A stretch of DNA of 64,000 nt from Torreya grandis (Eukaryota > Streptophyta > Pinopsida > Cupressales > Taxaceae), in NCBI GenBank assembly GCA_037957365.1, contig JARHVA010002685.1:1694501-1758500 (forward strand), in the 5' to 3' direction. Below, in pieces: positions 25,449-38,929 of this stretch (positions are counted from its first letter, which is position 1; each line of letters begins with the position of its first letter). The position numbers were made by a program, and so were the translations under genes. The notes under the pieces are model-generated. The model made no database searches, was not told the origin of the DNA, and saw only the letters and a program-made list of their open reading frames with translations.

Positions 25449-26067
25449 TTATTTAAGGCATGACCATAAGCACCAAAAATTACATAATGCAATATTTTTG
25501 AAAAAAATTAGTGATGATGTAAGTATCTCCACAAATATGCTCAAATCCAATTCTCTATGACATTATTACTCCCTACTCCTTTATTGACACAAATTTACCC
25601 TTTTAATTTTATTATTTTTATTATTTTTATTTTTTTTAATAATTTTGACATTAATCTATAAGTTCCCACATTTAGGATGAAATCATCCTTCCTCATGTTG
25701 AAACTACTACTCTTGAATGCATTATGACATGGTGATATCATAAACCACTTTGATAAAATGTGACATTTATAATAGTTGCATCATTTTGTAGGATTATCTC
25801 ATGACCAAATAGGGTAGTCTTATCAAATTATGTGGTGGTTTCAAAATTATTACCTAAAAATAATGTTTTTTCCATAATATACACATACTTAAAATTTATC
25901 ATCTGAGGCTTGAGTTATCATGAATTTTTCATGATTTTGGTCACATTTTTATGTTTTTGATCTATCATCTCCTTAATAATACCCCAACTCAGTCTGACTC
26001 TTATTTTTATCAATATGTATCCATCCTGAAATAATATTTTAGTCTACTAATAGTTAAACTCACACAT
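25449..26067 (+). repeat. Dispersed repeat, copy A
   Basis: This stretch aligns in the same orientation with 48745-49386. Shared landmarks are an AAATTACAT...CAATATTT start, ATATCTCCACAAATATG-like and TTTAGGATGAAATC blocks, a GGTGG/GGTAG-rich middle, and the end AGTCTACTAATAGTTAAACTC (AGTCCACCAATAGTTAAACTC in copy B). By eye about 70-75 percent agrees. No coding content is seen. It may be a solo LTR of an unknown family. Confidence 0.6.
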
Positions 26068-27699
26068 CCCTCATCACATTTTTAATTACTTTGTGTATCA
26101 CATTGAAATAGCATAAGCAACATAATAGGATCAATCAAATCCCTTTGAATCATCGAAACTAATATTAATCAATTTGTTATTCCTATCATTGATTAGTGAC
26201 TTCATTATATTGTCATCACTAATACATAAGGACCTTGGAGTTCCATCTATTCTCAATTAGATGACCTTAATGAACACCATGACATGGGTGATTTCTTTTG
26301 GTATCATCACAAGCATCCATAACCACCTATAATTCAAAACTCATTCCTCAACTCAACCAATACAATCCATAGATTCATCCATCCATCTAACCATTACACC
26401 ATTTGTCTTGTCTAGGCATTGATAAATCCAATGTATAGGTTATTATGTTATTTTCGACATGCACATAAATTGGTGAAATTAACATGAAATGGGTTTATCC
26501 TTATGTGTTTTCATTTTCTTCTCTTATTTCATTTTAGTTCTCCATTTCCTTCCCTCCTTCCATTTATTTTTAGGTATTTTTATATCCCCTGAATATGTAT
26601 CAATAGGAATTATGTCGATCCATTAGTCTTTAAGGACATAGGAGAAGTCAAATAATTTTTGGTGAAGCTTCTTTGATTAGATAGAATAATAAAATTTCCA
26701 ACCAACATGTAGAATATCAATTTCAAGATTATCTAAAAATAACTCACAAACTAGGGATAGGATACCAATTGGTAAAGTGTGAGACTCATTAGAGACTACC
26801 TGCAACCACCTTGATTATAATAATATTACCATTACAGGTGAGAGTGGAGTTAATCCTCACATGAAAATTAGGCCTCAAATTAGTTTTAAAAAACTAGACA
26901 TGGAAATATCAACCAAATATGATCTATACATTATGAAATTCCATTATCTGCAAGATGAAGTGAGCATAATGAAAAAACCTCACACCTCTATAAAAATAAC
27001 TAGAACATCTCCAACCCACTAAAACATATCCAATAACTCCTCCTGAAGTTTATACCAAAAATTAACTTCCTCACATTTATGAACCACTCCTTATTGAACC
27101 TTCCACAAATGAGGTTATTTCGCCCAATAACACTTCTACTATAAATGAGCTTGTCTATACCTTGGTGGGACACATTTTCAATTTTGAGAGAAAATAATTA
27201 TCTATAAATCAAGGGATGTAACCTAACCATCATAACCAGTTCCACTCCTCTTCCATTCCTATCACAATAATGAATTACCAACCACCAAAATAATAAACAT
27301 ACATGCTTCCTCCTAATTATGTTTCCAGTCAACATCCATAGGACATCCTTAAACATGGGTCCCCCCAAAAAATGAATTCCAACATCCCTCCACCATATCA
27401 TATTCCAATAAAATCCCTATTATAAGTGTTTTTAGATATATTCCTCCCAACAATATGGTGGCCATAACATAGACAATCTTACATTCTATAGAGCCAATGC
27501 CACCCACATATACTCCTCTCCTACAAACACTTAACCCTTCTCCATCAAACTCTCTTCCTCCTTATTATCACATTTTTTCTAAACATATCTATCTATACAA
27601 TTATTTTTAAGTGCATTCTACAAACCTTACCAAACACCCTCTTTTCATCCTAGTGGTTATGTAAACAAACACTATCCAAACCCTCCCATTCAACTTTAT
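26068..27699. other. No gene recognised; possible leader of gypsy remnant 2
   Basis: The stretch upstream of the gag remnant has no domain I can name. TTGGTATCATCACAAGC near 26299 vaguely recalls a primer binding site, but there is no LTR end beside it, so I do not call it. Confidence 0.3.
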
Positions 27700-29880
27700 C
27701 ACATTATGTCATTAATTAAATTTAGTGCTATGGGGACTTACATAAAGTATATTGAAAAAACCATCAACCAAAATATATGAGGAATTATTATACCTCATCC
27801 CTTACTTAAACTTCCTAAATTTGAAGGGGACAAACATCCCAATGTACATGTCAAAGTGCATGCCATTGTGGTTAGGGATATCATACCTTGGGATGGGTTT
27901 TTTGGAAAATATTTAACAAAATGTTATAAGAAATTTCCATTGACTATTACTACCACCTCATTTAGGGTTCCATCCATTCATTTACATAACCCATGGTGAG
28001 ATTCAAAAAATCATTTGACATGAAAAAGATGTTAAAATTTAGCATTTAAAATTCCTACATATTAAACAAGAACATAATTAATCTGATACCAATTTAATTA
28101 TGAGACGGTGGAAATTTCTATTTTCATCTTCCAACATGCCAAATATGGGTCAAAGGTAACTATGTGATCTCTTTATTAATTAACTTAACAAGTAAACGAG
28201 GTAAAAATTCCAAAATTTCCATTATCAAACTTACAAATAAACACTTGAGAGTGCTTTGATAATCAACTACATGACCATTGATAGTGATTGTCAAACCTAT
28301 ATAGCCAACATGAATATAATTATGCCTAATAAAAATTCCATTAAAAATCAAGGACATAAGGTTCTAAATATAAACTTGAATGCTACTATACATGGTGTGA
28401 CCAATAAAAATAATAAACCAAACCCTATATATAACAACCAACCACAATCGATGAATAATAATAAAACAAATAAAGATTTAAGTATGAAGAACATAAATCC
28501 TCTACTTTTTATTCATGCAATTGACTTAAATCAACCTCTACCATAGGACATGAATTTTAAAATCCCACCCACAGCAAATTCTAACACATTGACCATTTTT
28601 CATAGTTATAAAACCAACCATTTTATCAATGGAGCAACCAACAAAATTTTGGTCAAAAAGTATAAAAACAAAGACTTGTGGAATATGACCTTGATGTTTA
28701 TTTCCTTTTACATAGAATAAATATACATGACACTCATTCTAATAAGTAGTATAAAAAATTTATTCAAAGGATCCTTAGGAACCAAAATTAAGATTTTGTC
28801 AACATGTTCATAGGGAATGTAAATGTAATCCTCGGGCTCCCCAAAATAGTCCAATAACATCCCAAACCAAACCTTGTAAATTCATCAAAACTATTTTTCC
28901 AATCACCAAATATACATTATATAAAACCCACCATAGTGTAACCCATAAAACTAAACAATCAAACAAAACCAAATTCCCTTGGCTAGCACTTATGATTCTA
29001 AAGATTTTAATTATAGTCAACCAACCCTATTATGGCTCCCCAATTAGGGCCTCAAGGGAAGAATAAGATGATAAGGGTTGTAGAGTTATATAAATAGGAA
29101 TACGTGAATACTATTAATTGCATGGTGTAGTATTAATCCACAAATCCTCACCTTTTGAGAATTTTAGAAGATAATTCCATTACTAGACATGTGGGAAATT
29201 ATGACTTAGTTACAAACCTTAAGAATACATTTTACCACATCTCTTTCTTGACTTACATAATAATTCACCTTCCTGCCTTTCCAAATTAATTGATACCATA
29301 GGGTTGGGAAACCTTTCCAATGTTATTCATCCACATTAAGAATAAATAAATCACATTGATATGTTTCCACCAGTGAAAGATTTGAGGGATGTTGGTTATT
29401 TATCTGATCTTAGAAGCTACCTCTTAATGCTATGATGGATATAAAGGGAAATAAAAACATGTATTTACAAGTATGGATATACATTAAATATGTGAAAAAA
29501 TTGATGGCTGACAATGGGGAAACAATTAACATAGTCCCATTTTTATTTCTCTAAAATCTTAGTTATGGAGAAATTAATTACTCAAAAAACCCATAACACT
29601 CTTTGAGGATATGATAGTCTTAAATACACTTCCATAGGAACCATGGTGATTTACATCACCATAAGTCATAATACCATGTTTAATGAATTTTACTTAATTT
29701 ACAAAGATGCAAATTACAACATGATCTTAAGTAGGCCCTAGATTCATAGGATGAGGGTGATACATTCTACCCTCTTCCATCAGATTCAATTCCTTCATTT
29801 AGGAAATGTATTTATATCCTAAGGGAGTCATAATAATTTTGATGAAATTCAAGGAATAATGCATAAAAAATAAAGGTTTC
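27700..29880 (+). pseudogene. Ty3/gypsy gag-protease remnant (second lineage)
   Basis: The gag part reads LLKLPKFEGDKHPNVHVK near 27805-27855. A decayed capsid end follows at 28070-28290 (NLTSKRGK, and FDNQLHDH just before 28280), then a polar Asn-rich stretch (28256-28546). The protease part is clear near 29709-29815: NYNMILSRP, a stop in place of Trp, then IHRMRVIHSTLFHQIQFLHL. This follows the L-G-R-P-W-I-H-x-x-G-A-V-x-S-S-L-H-Q pattern at the end of the Tat-type retropepsin region. Upstream GYDSLKYTSIGTMVIYIT fits the preceding strands. I saw no RT or integrase after it; the element seems cut off by about 29880. No LTR was found. It differs from the 1392-16041 element in sequence and is an independent insertion. 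Confidence 0.65.
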
Positions 29881-32800
29881 ATGTTGATTATCAATTACCC
29901 ACTAATGGTGTAAGGAAATACCCACATCTAATTGAAGTCAAATAACATACAAAACCCAAAGTGGTCATGTTGACCAAATTTGACCCAAATTTAAATTTGT
30001 GTCAACCCCTACTATTTTGAAAATTTTAAGAAGGTTTCATGTCTTATGGGGTCTCATAATGGTCTAAACATCTTACTTATCCTTCCCCTAGTCCTTGTCT
30101 AAGCTCATCCCTCTTGAAAAGGCATAGTCAACTAAAGAAAAAGTTGGTCAACCTTGTTAAAAGATGGTAAAAGGATAAAATTATGTTTAAAATGTTATAA
30201 TATGGCCTTTAACATGTTTTAAGATATTTCCAAGTCATTAATTTATCTTTTACCTTGTTTCATATATAAAAAGGGTCATTTGGCCACTTTTTTAGCTCAA
30301 TTAATGACATGTATGGATTTTTCCAAGAAATAAATTTGTCACTAATATGTGTTTCAATGTGGGAGAGGTTAGATAATGTTAGGATCTAGTAGATTCTAGT
30401 TAGAGAATCAATTATGATAAAGAAATGGTAGTTTCCCTTATTTTTAGGCCCTTTTGGGCACTTGTATGGACTCCTTGAGTTTGTTTGTAGCTAAAAACAT
30501 GGTGGTGTAAATCTTCACTTATAAACAGGTCATTTAAATGTTTGGATTACATATATTACATAAAATAATTCATCTGTAACTCATTTCTATTCATTTTCCA
30601 TTGACAAGCCAAGGAAGGGCAAGTTCAAGCACTCACTATGGAAGCTATAGGTGGAGTAAAGAATGCTTATGGGGGTGGATTTTATTCTGAATGGAATTAA
30701 TTTTTATAAAAATAACTTTCATATTCATGGCTCCTCCTTCTTGAAAAATTACTTGTACTCCAAATAGATTTTTATGGAATTACATTCAAGAAGGGTATGG
30801 GTTTGTATCTATTTCTTATTTTTATAAATCCATAGAGATATGTGAGTTTAATAGAGTGTTTTTTAGGAGGTAATAAGGTCATATACATGGTGTTTCAATA
30901 ATCCAACATTTCTCTTTCAATTCCCTTGAAGGAGTATTTCAAAATTGTTCTTATTTTCCAAGTTGGTAGCCATATATGGGTAACCTAAGTTTTACAACAT
31001 GAAAGAGAGCTCCACAGGAGGTTTCAATATGCTTGGGTCCATGTTTGAAATTTTCTTCCATTCAATGTCATTTTGAGAGATCCAATCAAGTTACCATTCT
31101 TTAAGCTAATTTGTCCAATTTTCCTTGTTTACTGCCTTGTTAGCAAAGTGTGCTCACAGTCAAATTTTATAGGAGTTCAAGAGGATGTATGAAGGTACAA
31201 ATTATGGTATCCATGGTAGAAATCATGTTTGAGGTCCTAACATCTCCCAAGGTCATGGATTTCATGCCATGAAGCTAAAGATACTATGTAAATTAGAAAT
31301 TCTCCTTTAAAAGAATGATTGATTATTTTCGTTCCTCTATCCCTAAAAGTGGAAAATAGAGATCCCAAAGCTTTTTTGGGATAATGGTTGCCATGATAGA
31401 ATGAGTTATCAATACTATTGATTAGTTTACCTTGTATCCTTATCTACATTAATTACCAATGCCAATTTTTATGTCAAAATGAGGAGTGGAAGATGGAGTT
31501 TGGACAACCTCAAAATGGCCAAAAATCACTAAATCCAAATAGTGATATCTATAGGGTGTGGATAAAAAATGACTTTGCAGTTCAATTTGGTAAGTATTTA
31601 ACTATGATATTAAAGGGGAATTATTAAAATTAGTATAAAATACATTATTGAGCTAAGGTGATAGATACAAAGGTGAATTTGATGTCTTTACCTCTAAAAC
31701 ACTCTTCCATGTCTATACAGGGGATTGAGAATAACCATCTATAATAGGTTTAGCAAACTGTTCATCTCATTTTGGGCTAACAATGACCAAATTAAAGGGA
31801 TTGAAGTGAAATGGAAATTTTTAGGGTATTAGGCCTAGGATGGAAGTGGTTCTTGTCAATAAAATAATCTAATGGAACTCAAACATACCTACAAGCCCCT
31901 AAATCCATGAAAACACAGTCAGTCAAAAGGTATGTTAGTAGTAAGGTGGGACTTTGAAGTTTAAACCTCATGAGGAGATTTAAAAATGGATACAAGGTAC
32001 ATGATTGAAAAATTAAATCTATATGACCATGTAAAGCCTAAAAATATCATACACTATACCTAATTCTTGCTAAGATGCATCCTGCAGGCATCACAAAGCA
32101 TTATTGGCATAGTCATGCAGGGTATTCTAGTCAAGGACCTAAAAATGGAGTTGATATGGTTTGAGGAGTTTTAAATTGAATAATAAAATAATGAACAGGA
32201 ATATTATGTCCTAATAAACATGAAATAAATGATAAAATATATATTTCAAGACTCAAACCACCTATAGGTAGGTCTTAAGGGGTTGTCTCAATCCACACAA
32301 GCAGTGGCCTAGCCTTGACATAAGGGATGCATTGGTTAAAAAGAGTGAGTTTGGAATTTTAAAAATGATGAAGGATAAATTTTATGATATTTTAATATAA
32401 AAATATGTTTTTATGGTGTCCACAAGACCAAATAAAGCTTAAGGATCACCTACAACCAAGCATAAAATAGTGATTTCCCATTCCTAGGTAGTTATAGGCC
32501 TAATTCATGATTTTAAGGCATAAAAAAGTGTTTTAAGGGATACAAACTTTTGAAATGGTTTAAGTATGATTTTATATTAATTTATAATCACTATATATCC
32601 TAATCTAGCTCAAATCAACCCATAATATATCTAAACCCTGCCTACGCTCCCTACCCTACATACATCGTTTCCTAGAAGGTTTGCCTTGGAAATTTGAAGA
32701 GATGGAGGCCTTAGAATAAAGGGGTTAAATTTGGTATATAGTACCATTTTGAGTCATATAATATTATAAAATCATTAATTTTTCAAGTTAAATAGTATAA

Positions 32801-35800
32801 ACCCTCTCTATTTTGTCTCAGAATAGGGGCAGTTTTACCTTGTATGGAGATGACATTTTTGGGGAAAATGTTGAAATGATGGACCCGAAGGCAAGAAAGG
32901 ACCATATGAATTATGTATAAGCTATAGGATACCTAAAAAAATTTAAAAAATCTTGATATAATCTTTCAAATCAAACAAGGTACCCTACACAAGAAGGGTT
33001 ACAATCATGCATGAAGGAAACCCTTAAGCTTAGAAGCCAAACTAAGGGGCATGTGTATTTTTGACTTTGTCAATAATTTAAACTTGAATAATTAATGTTT
33101 TCATAGGTACACTATATTTTTTTAATTCATAAAGAGGAAAATCAATCCATTTAAGGGTCAAATTGAGTCTCTAGTAGCAATAGACCTATTGGCAACGTTT
33201 AGGCCTAATGCCAAATAGGGGTAAGTTTTCATTTCTAGTTATAAAGGAGTTATTACAAGGATGGATTAATATACAAGTTTTTAAACCATTCTTTTTAAAT
33301 ATAATTCACCTAGAAGACATTTTGGTCTTGGAAACATTCAAAACCTTCACAAAATGTATAAAATAGCTCAAATAGTCAGGATCAAATGTTCAAGATAAAA
33401 TTCTCATAACTTTCATGAAATAATGCATGGGACTTAGAGGTATTTATGAGATTTTTATAATTTCCTTGAGGATAACTCAATGTAATTTGTAAGTAATTCT
33501 AATATTCTATATTCAGGAATAAATGATAAGAGTGCTAGTGGCTCCAAAACCCTCTCAAACCTTATTTTGTGACCTGATGCTAGAAATCAATCCAAAAGTG
33601 CATCCATATGAGCTAATTTTACCATGAGAATAAAATATAATATGTTTAAAACTCCATGAGGGTAAAATACATAGAATTTTGTTGTATGGAATCCATACAA
33701 GGGATGCAAGAAATAAGTTTTCTTGACATATTTTTATGTTTTGTAGGTCCTAAAGATGACCATGATATGTCAATCACTTTGGGAGGTAGCTTGGGAATTT
33801 AGCCAACAATACATGAAATTTTTAGACCTTTTAAATAATAACAAGTTACTTTTCTATATCTTTCTATTTCTCCTATCTAAATTAGAATCTAGAATGACAT
33901 AGTGGACAAAGTGAAAACTCAATTTTGGTGGCCTTTTATGAGTTTATAATCAATAAAATAATATGAAGTGTCCTAACACATGTAAAAAGACCCTTGGTAT
34001 GGATCAGTTTGGGAAGATTGAAAAATTCTAGTGTCAAGGGTCAAAACAAGCCAAATGGAGAGTGATCATGGTTTCAAAGTGATGATGATCTTGTGTAAGA
34101 GAATCTCATGATGAAGGAAACTCCCAATTCAAGTGGAATCATATTTTTAACTCCATTTCCTCATCATACATGAGACATTTTTCCATAACATGCCTTATAA
34201 TGCTCAAAGAAGACATGATGAAGGTAGTTTCATAAAGGAATAGTGATTGAGAGGATTGTTGCACCACACTTGGAAGAGGAGGCTAATTTGGGATGTGATC
34301 AAGTGTAATCTAGTTTCATGACTCATTTTTCATTCCATCCACGTGCCTTGTAACTGATTTTCACCTTTGAGACTTGTCCTTTTGCCTCTTCAACTTCTCT
34401 ATTCTCTCTCTTTTTCTAGATTTTATAAATATGAGCCACTTTGGATAATGTAAAGGATTCCAAATTTTGGCATGGTGAAGCCTTTATCAAAATTGTACCT
34501 TGATTTATACTTAAGCTAATGAGAATAAATATGGTTATAATATAAGTCCATTTGCACTATGTTTTGAATTGATCCATCTTGAATGTCAAGCATAGATTGA
34601 GTTCATCTTGTTTTCATGCAATCCTTGAATGTGTTATTTCAAATGACTTCTCTCCTAATAGGTTTCATGAAGTGTATACTACTACTACAATAGAGTCTTA
34701 AAGTGTGTATGAGCTTGGTAGTGTCATATCTTACCTTTCCTTCACTTGCCTTCATTTGTTGAGTTGGTATTTGCCTTCATTAGAAACACTAATGCTAGGG
34801 AGCTCCATAAATGGTTTTGAGGCTAGTTTGGTTGTCTTAGTTAATTATGTAAATTCCAAGTGTATGAATGGAAGCAACTCTTGGTGTATTACAACCTAAT
34901 TTAGGTTTGATTTATGTATTTCTCTTTTCCTTTTCACCCATAATAGGTAGTTTAGTAGCATAAGCACATCGAGTCATATCTAGGGATTTATCCCTTAAAA
35001 TCTAGAGGTTTAGTTCCACTATAGGTTCCCTACACACATGGAAGTATTCCCATGTTGGCCAAATATTTTAGAGGCTTGAAAAACTTATAGGGTGTAAGAT
35101 TTGGAGACAATATATCATCTTGAATAAAGGTGAAGACCTTCTTAGAGACCCTATAAAGGATAAATCAAAAGAAAAGGAAGTAAACATAAATAAATAAAAT
35201 GGTAAATATATTACATTGATGACATTCATCTTGAATATGTCTATGACTAAAATCATTAGCATGCTAAAAATAGATGAACTAATCAATTTTCATTTTAACC
35301 TATATTGTATTGGGACTTATAGTTCCCACATACCTATCAACCTATAGGACCTTAAACATAGTGTAAAATTCTTCCATATTGTCATTTTGAAACTATTGGG
35401 GCATGAAGATGAACCCTAAAAATATCTTGATGATCCATATCTTCAGCATAATCAACTAATTCCTCATCATGCATGGGAAAATTGTAGTTTAGATGTTAGG
35501 TTAGAAAACAAAACCATTTTCCCTCCCCCTACCATGTTAGTATTAGTGGAAGGGATTTAAAATTTAACCATATGTAATATATAAATCAACATATATTCTA
35601 ATGATTATTAAAAAATTCTTAATGTCAGGTCTTCTCTCACCCCTTTAGAAGTAGAGGAATACACACTAAGTTATCATAAACTTATGATTTCCCATGTTTG
35701 AATACAATAGGACAAACATATTTACTAATAACATATCAACAATATTGTTAGCTTAATAAAAAATTATGAGTGACCTATACATATATGATACTTTATTTTG

Positions 35801-36289
35801 AGACTTGATAGAAAAATAGATTAAAAAGGAGATAGTTGAAAATAGAAACCCAATTAGCTAGGTCCCTATTTAGTGACTAAGTATTTTAAGAATGGTTCCT
35901 ATCACTTAATAAATTTATATGGAAAGAGTTTGGTTAATTTATGAAATATTTTAACTATAAGAAATTTTACATTTAATCATTACATTTCACACTACCCTCA
36001 TTGCATTACATTTTCTATTATTTATATGTTGTCTTGCATATTTTTTTAGATATTGGTAAAAAATAGATTTAAAAGGATTATTTAACTGGAGTTTAACACC
36101 AAGATATATTAAATAACATGAAAATTAAAAATAGACTAGATACATTCCCCAAAACACAAACATGCTACAAAAATGTTTTACTTTAGTAAATATTTAGTAA
36201 AAAACACCACCTAAAAGTTCATCACCTAAAAAAAATAGTGACCTTAAAGATCAACCATTTCCTCTAGGTAGATGGTAGATTACATTTAT
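29881..36289. other. 6.4 kb without recognisable coding sequence
   Basis: On both strands I see only short open stretches without domain motifs. The base composition is slightly less AT-rich than in 16431-25448. GTCAAC/TTGACC words are common at 29960-30170. The minus strand at 35070-35290 has a hydrophobic 72-codon stretch, which I regard as chance. This may be non-coding retroelement body or LTR whose partner is outside the window. Confidence 0.3.
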
Positions 36290-36642
36290 TCTTTGAGTGC
36301 ATGGACCACATTATCCATAATTTTGACTTGTTTTTTATATTATTTAACTTTGATATTATTCTTTCCCCTCTTGGTACATTTTCTCAGCCCATCCAAATAA
36401 TCATCAATAGGTCTTTTCTCTATTTCTTTAGTCATGGAATCCCCATTTTTAATTTTAATGGAATTAGTACTTTCCTTATCCTTGTATATGGTCCTCCCCC
36501 AAAATTCCATATCCTTTTATAGATTAGAGACCTATTTTTCAATATCTTCATTCAATTTGTTATTGGTTTTGTTGTAATGTAAAAAAGTTTGATTGTAGTC
36601 ACTCCCATGTTTATCAAATTTTCTATGTGTCTCTTGAATATA
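36290..36642 (-). pseudogene. Unknown minus-strand coding remnant, downstream half (split by LARD insertion)
   Basis: Minus-strand translation from 36642 downward gives a polar, Asn/Lys-rich protein-like stretch (for example HRKFDKHGSDYNQTFLHYN near 36628, then NNKLNEDIEK) with scattered stops. It sits directly beside the LARD element. The matching upstream half is at 43218-44110, also on the minus strand. I recognise no domain. The content resembles a coiled-coil or linker segment of a retroelement protein. Confidence 0.4.
36638..36642. repeat. Left target-site duplication of LARD element (ATATA)
   Basis: ATATA lies before the LTR start at 36643. ATATC (43218-43222) follows the right LTR and matches at four of five positions. 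Confidence 0.55.
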
Positions 36643-37019
36643 TGTTGACCAATTTTGCCCAATAGGTAAAATTTTAGTCACCTTCTTCCCTTACTATTTG
36701 AAACCATTCAATTTCAGGTTGCACAAGTTCAATGTCATTATTCTTCAGCCCGGTTCAACATTGGTTCGGTGCTCGGTTCAATAGATCACATGGTTCATCA
36801 GCCTAGTTCAAACAGTCGGCTCACTTGCCAAGTTCATCAGTGCAAAATGGTTGAACCATTGAACTGTTAAACCATTTTGGTTCAATGGCTTGGTTCAAGG
36901 GTATGCCAGTTGGTCGAGGGGCATTCCATGTTCAAATGCCCTTGCAAAGGGCAGGCACTTCAAAGGAAAAAATTGGGTAAGTTTAAAATTTGTTTAAGTT
37001 CAAATTTGTTAAAGTCCTG

Positions 37020-37076
37020 AATTCCTTTAGACTTTTTTCCCAAAGGAATTCCTTCAGACAAAAAGTTTAAAGGAAT
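37020..37076. repeat. Hairpin-forming inverted repeat in 5' LTR
   Basis: An imperfect palindrome of about 57 bp is built from AATTCCTTNAGAC and its complement around a central AAAGGAATTCCTT. The equivalent in the 3' LTR (41543-41600) is more regular. The ends AATTCCTTTAG and TTTAAAGGAATT pair with each other. Confidence 0.75.
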
Positions 37077-37114
37077 TTAGGTGCACTTAAAAACAAAGGC
37101 AAGGCCCAGGTGAA

Positions 37115-37200
37115 AACATCCACAGACAAAATGTCTGTGGGAAAACATTCATAAATAAAAGTCTGCGGGGAAATTGTCCGCAGACAAAAAGTCTGCGAAG
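37115..37200 (+). repeat. Triple 29-bp palindromic repeat in 5' LTR
   Basis: Three successive units of about 29 bp follow the scheme CATCCRCAGACAAAATGTCTGYGGG. The first has ACAGAC...GTCTGT, the second has lost its left arm, and the third has CCGCAGAC...GTCTGCGAAG. Each unit can fold into a stem with an AAAA loop. The same triple is at 41640-41730 in the 3' LTR. Confidence 0.8.
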
Positions 37201-37780
37201 CCCAGGAGGCACTCCAAAGGAACAAAGGACCTACCAAAGGACCCCAAAGAGTAGATGCCCTTATGGGGGAATCTCAACCCAAATACAAAGGGCACTTTTA
37301 AAGGGCCAGACGGTCACCTTCCCTTTGGGAAGGTGCTAAGAAGAAATAAAAGAAAAGAGTGCCCACAGAGAGGCTCGAGGAAAGCAAAGCCGTAGCAAAA
37401 CTAGCAAAGGACCCGATGACATTTTGACAGGGACGAGGATGTCCCAAAGGCCATCAAAATTAACAAAGCAAATTAGCCATTGGTTTTCAAACCAATGATG
37501 GCTGGGTGAATGTCAAAATTAGTGCAACAAAATAGCCATTTATTTTCAAATGAAAGAGTGCTAACCATGAGAGCCCAGGATACAGTGACCCACCAGAAGT
37601 TTGCCCCCGAGGGCCAAAGAAGCTAGAAGAGACAAGATAGGAAAAAGGAAAAAATCCTAGGTGACAAAATAGGAGAATGACAAGGTGCAGAAAGAGACAA
37701 GTAGTCCAGGTGGCAAAGGGAAGGTGATTTATTGCTTGATAATCCCCAAACGATGCAAACAGTGAGCGACGTGGCCCGTG

Positions 37781-37790
37781 AATTTAAAAG
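37781..37790 (+). promoter_or_regulatory. Probable TATA box of LARD LTR
   Basis: AATTTAAAAG followed by GGGAAAAATC lies about 300 bp before the AATAAA signal. The same block, ATTTAAAAGGGG, is conserved in the 3' LTR near 42306-42317. It would mark the U3/R junction just downstream. Confidence 0.5.
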
Positions 37791-38084
37791 GGGAAAAATC
37801 TCAATCTGTTGGTAGAGAAGAGGCACAACCTATGTTTCACATTAATGCTTGAATGTGAAAGTCAAATTCATTGATTATACAACATGGTTCCAACAGGCCT
37901 CTTCTAGAAAGATGACATTGGAAACAATGTTTTCCTCTTCCCAATGAGGGGATGCAATAGGCCACTTGTAAAAAAGGGGCACCAAATGGGCCTCCTTTCT
38001 TCTCCTGTATATTGAATACTTGTCATTTGTAAAAGGATATTCCACATTTGTAAGGCGTAGCCCTGGCAAAATTTCACTTGAATC

Positions 38085-38090
38085 AATAAA
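38085..38090 (+). promoter_or_regulatory. Probable polyadenylation signal of LARD LTR
   Basis: AATAAA in the context ATCAATAAATACATTTTTT is conserved in the 3' LTR at 42609-42614 and placed downstream of the TATA-like box, as expected for the R region. Confidence 0.5.
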
Positions 38091-38696
38091 TACATTTTTT
38101 ACCTCTATCTTGGATAGACATTTTTGAGTATGTCTTGAGTGTTTGTTTGTGTTTAGTCATTATTTCTTGATGCTTTCACAGGCTCAACACCAGTATACCT
38201 GTTGTCTAAAAGGCACCATTTTTGTAGCTGATAGGAGAAGAGGAGTATTTGAAAGTGCAAAATAGAGGAAATTACTTATAGTGTGCATTTTTCAACACCT
38301 TGGTGAATCTCTATTTTTTGTGTTTTCATGAAAGCTTCCCTGCTAGTTTCTAGCAGCCTGGTCCTTCTGCCAAGTTTGAAGTGTATGTATTTATTTGTCT
38401 AGTTTTCAAGTGTGGATGTGAGAAGGTTGAATTATTTTGGTGCATCACCTCTTTAGAGTAGTTTGTTTTCCTACAATCTTTCTTCCTTTTCATCCCCCCC
38501 ATTATATCTATATATATGTATGTGTTTTCACTTACTGGAATGAACATGATTCATCAAAGGGAGCTAGCCCTTATCTAGAGACTCTCCCCTCTAGCTTCAC
38601 CAATCCCACAAGTGAGAGGGGAGTTTCCATAGTTTCAAGGAGAAAGTAGGAGCTCGGCCTCTTGCCAAGGGTGAAATCTTCTAGTGTCAATAATTT

Positions 38697-38714
38697 TGGC
38701 ATGCACAGTGGGAC
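38697..38714 (+). other. Primer binding site of LARD element
   Basis: TGGCATGCACAGTGGGAC starts four bases after the 5' LTR. It matches the TGGCACGCCCAGTGGGAC-type primer site known from plant gypsy elements, with changes at two positions. This fixes the orientation as plus and suggests that a gypsy-type partner mobilised it. The tRNA species is not assigned with confidence. Confidence 0.7.
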
Positions 38715-38929
38715 ATTTTGTTTTACAACTCAGTAAGGTCTCAGGATTGATGCTGGTCCTATATAGCAAATCGATTATTTTCAGCATTTAGCGACTCTGA
38801 GTTAAATTTTTTGGTTAAGCAACCTGGTGCCATCAGATATCACTTTTTGTATGTATATTTATTTTGCAAAAAATCATAGGTATTATTTTCCTTCATATGA
38901 TTATGATCAGGCTCCAAATATTTATGTAA

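Larger units (their letters stand above)
36643..38692 (+). repeat. 5' LTR of LARD element
   Basis: It begins TGTTGACCAATTTTGCC and ends TCAATA, where the other copy has TCAACA. It contains a hairpin cluster (37020-37200), a TATA-like box (37781-37790), an AATAAA signal (38085-38090) and a (TA)n-rich stretch near 38505-38525. It is colinear with 41166-43217. Confidence 0.9.

Noticed and set aside
26296..26312. Primer binding site TTGGTATCATCACAAGC for gypsy remnant 2
   Set aside because: No LTR end with CA lies beside it and the match breaks after TTGGTATCA.
37600..38100. Open stretches on the minus strand in the 5' LTR
   Set aside because: They overlap the TATA box, R region and polyadenylation signal, and overlap one another in two frames; the composition is the GC-richer LTR, not coding.
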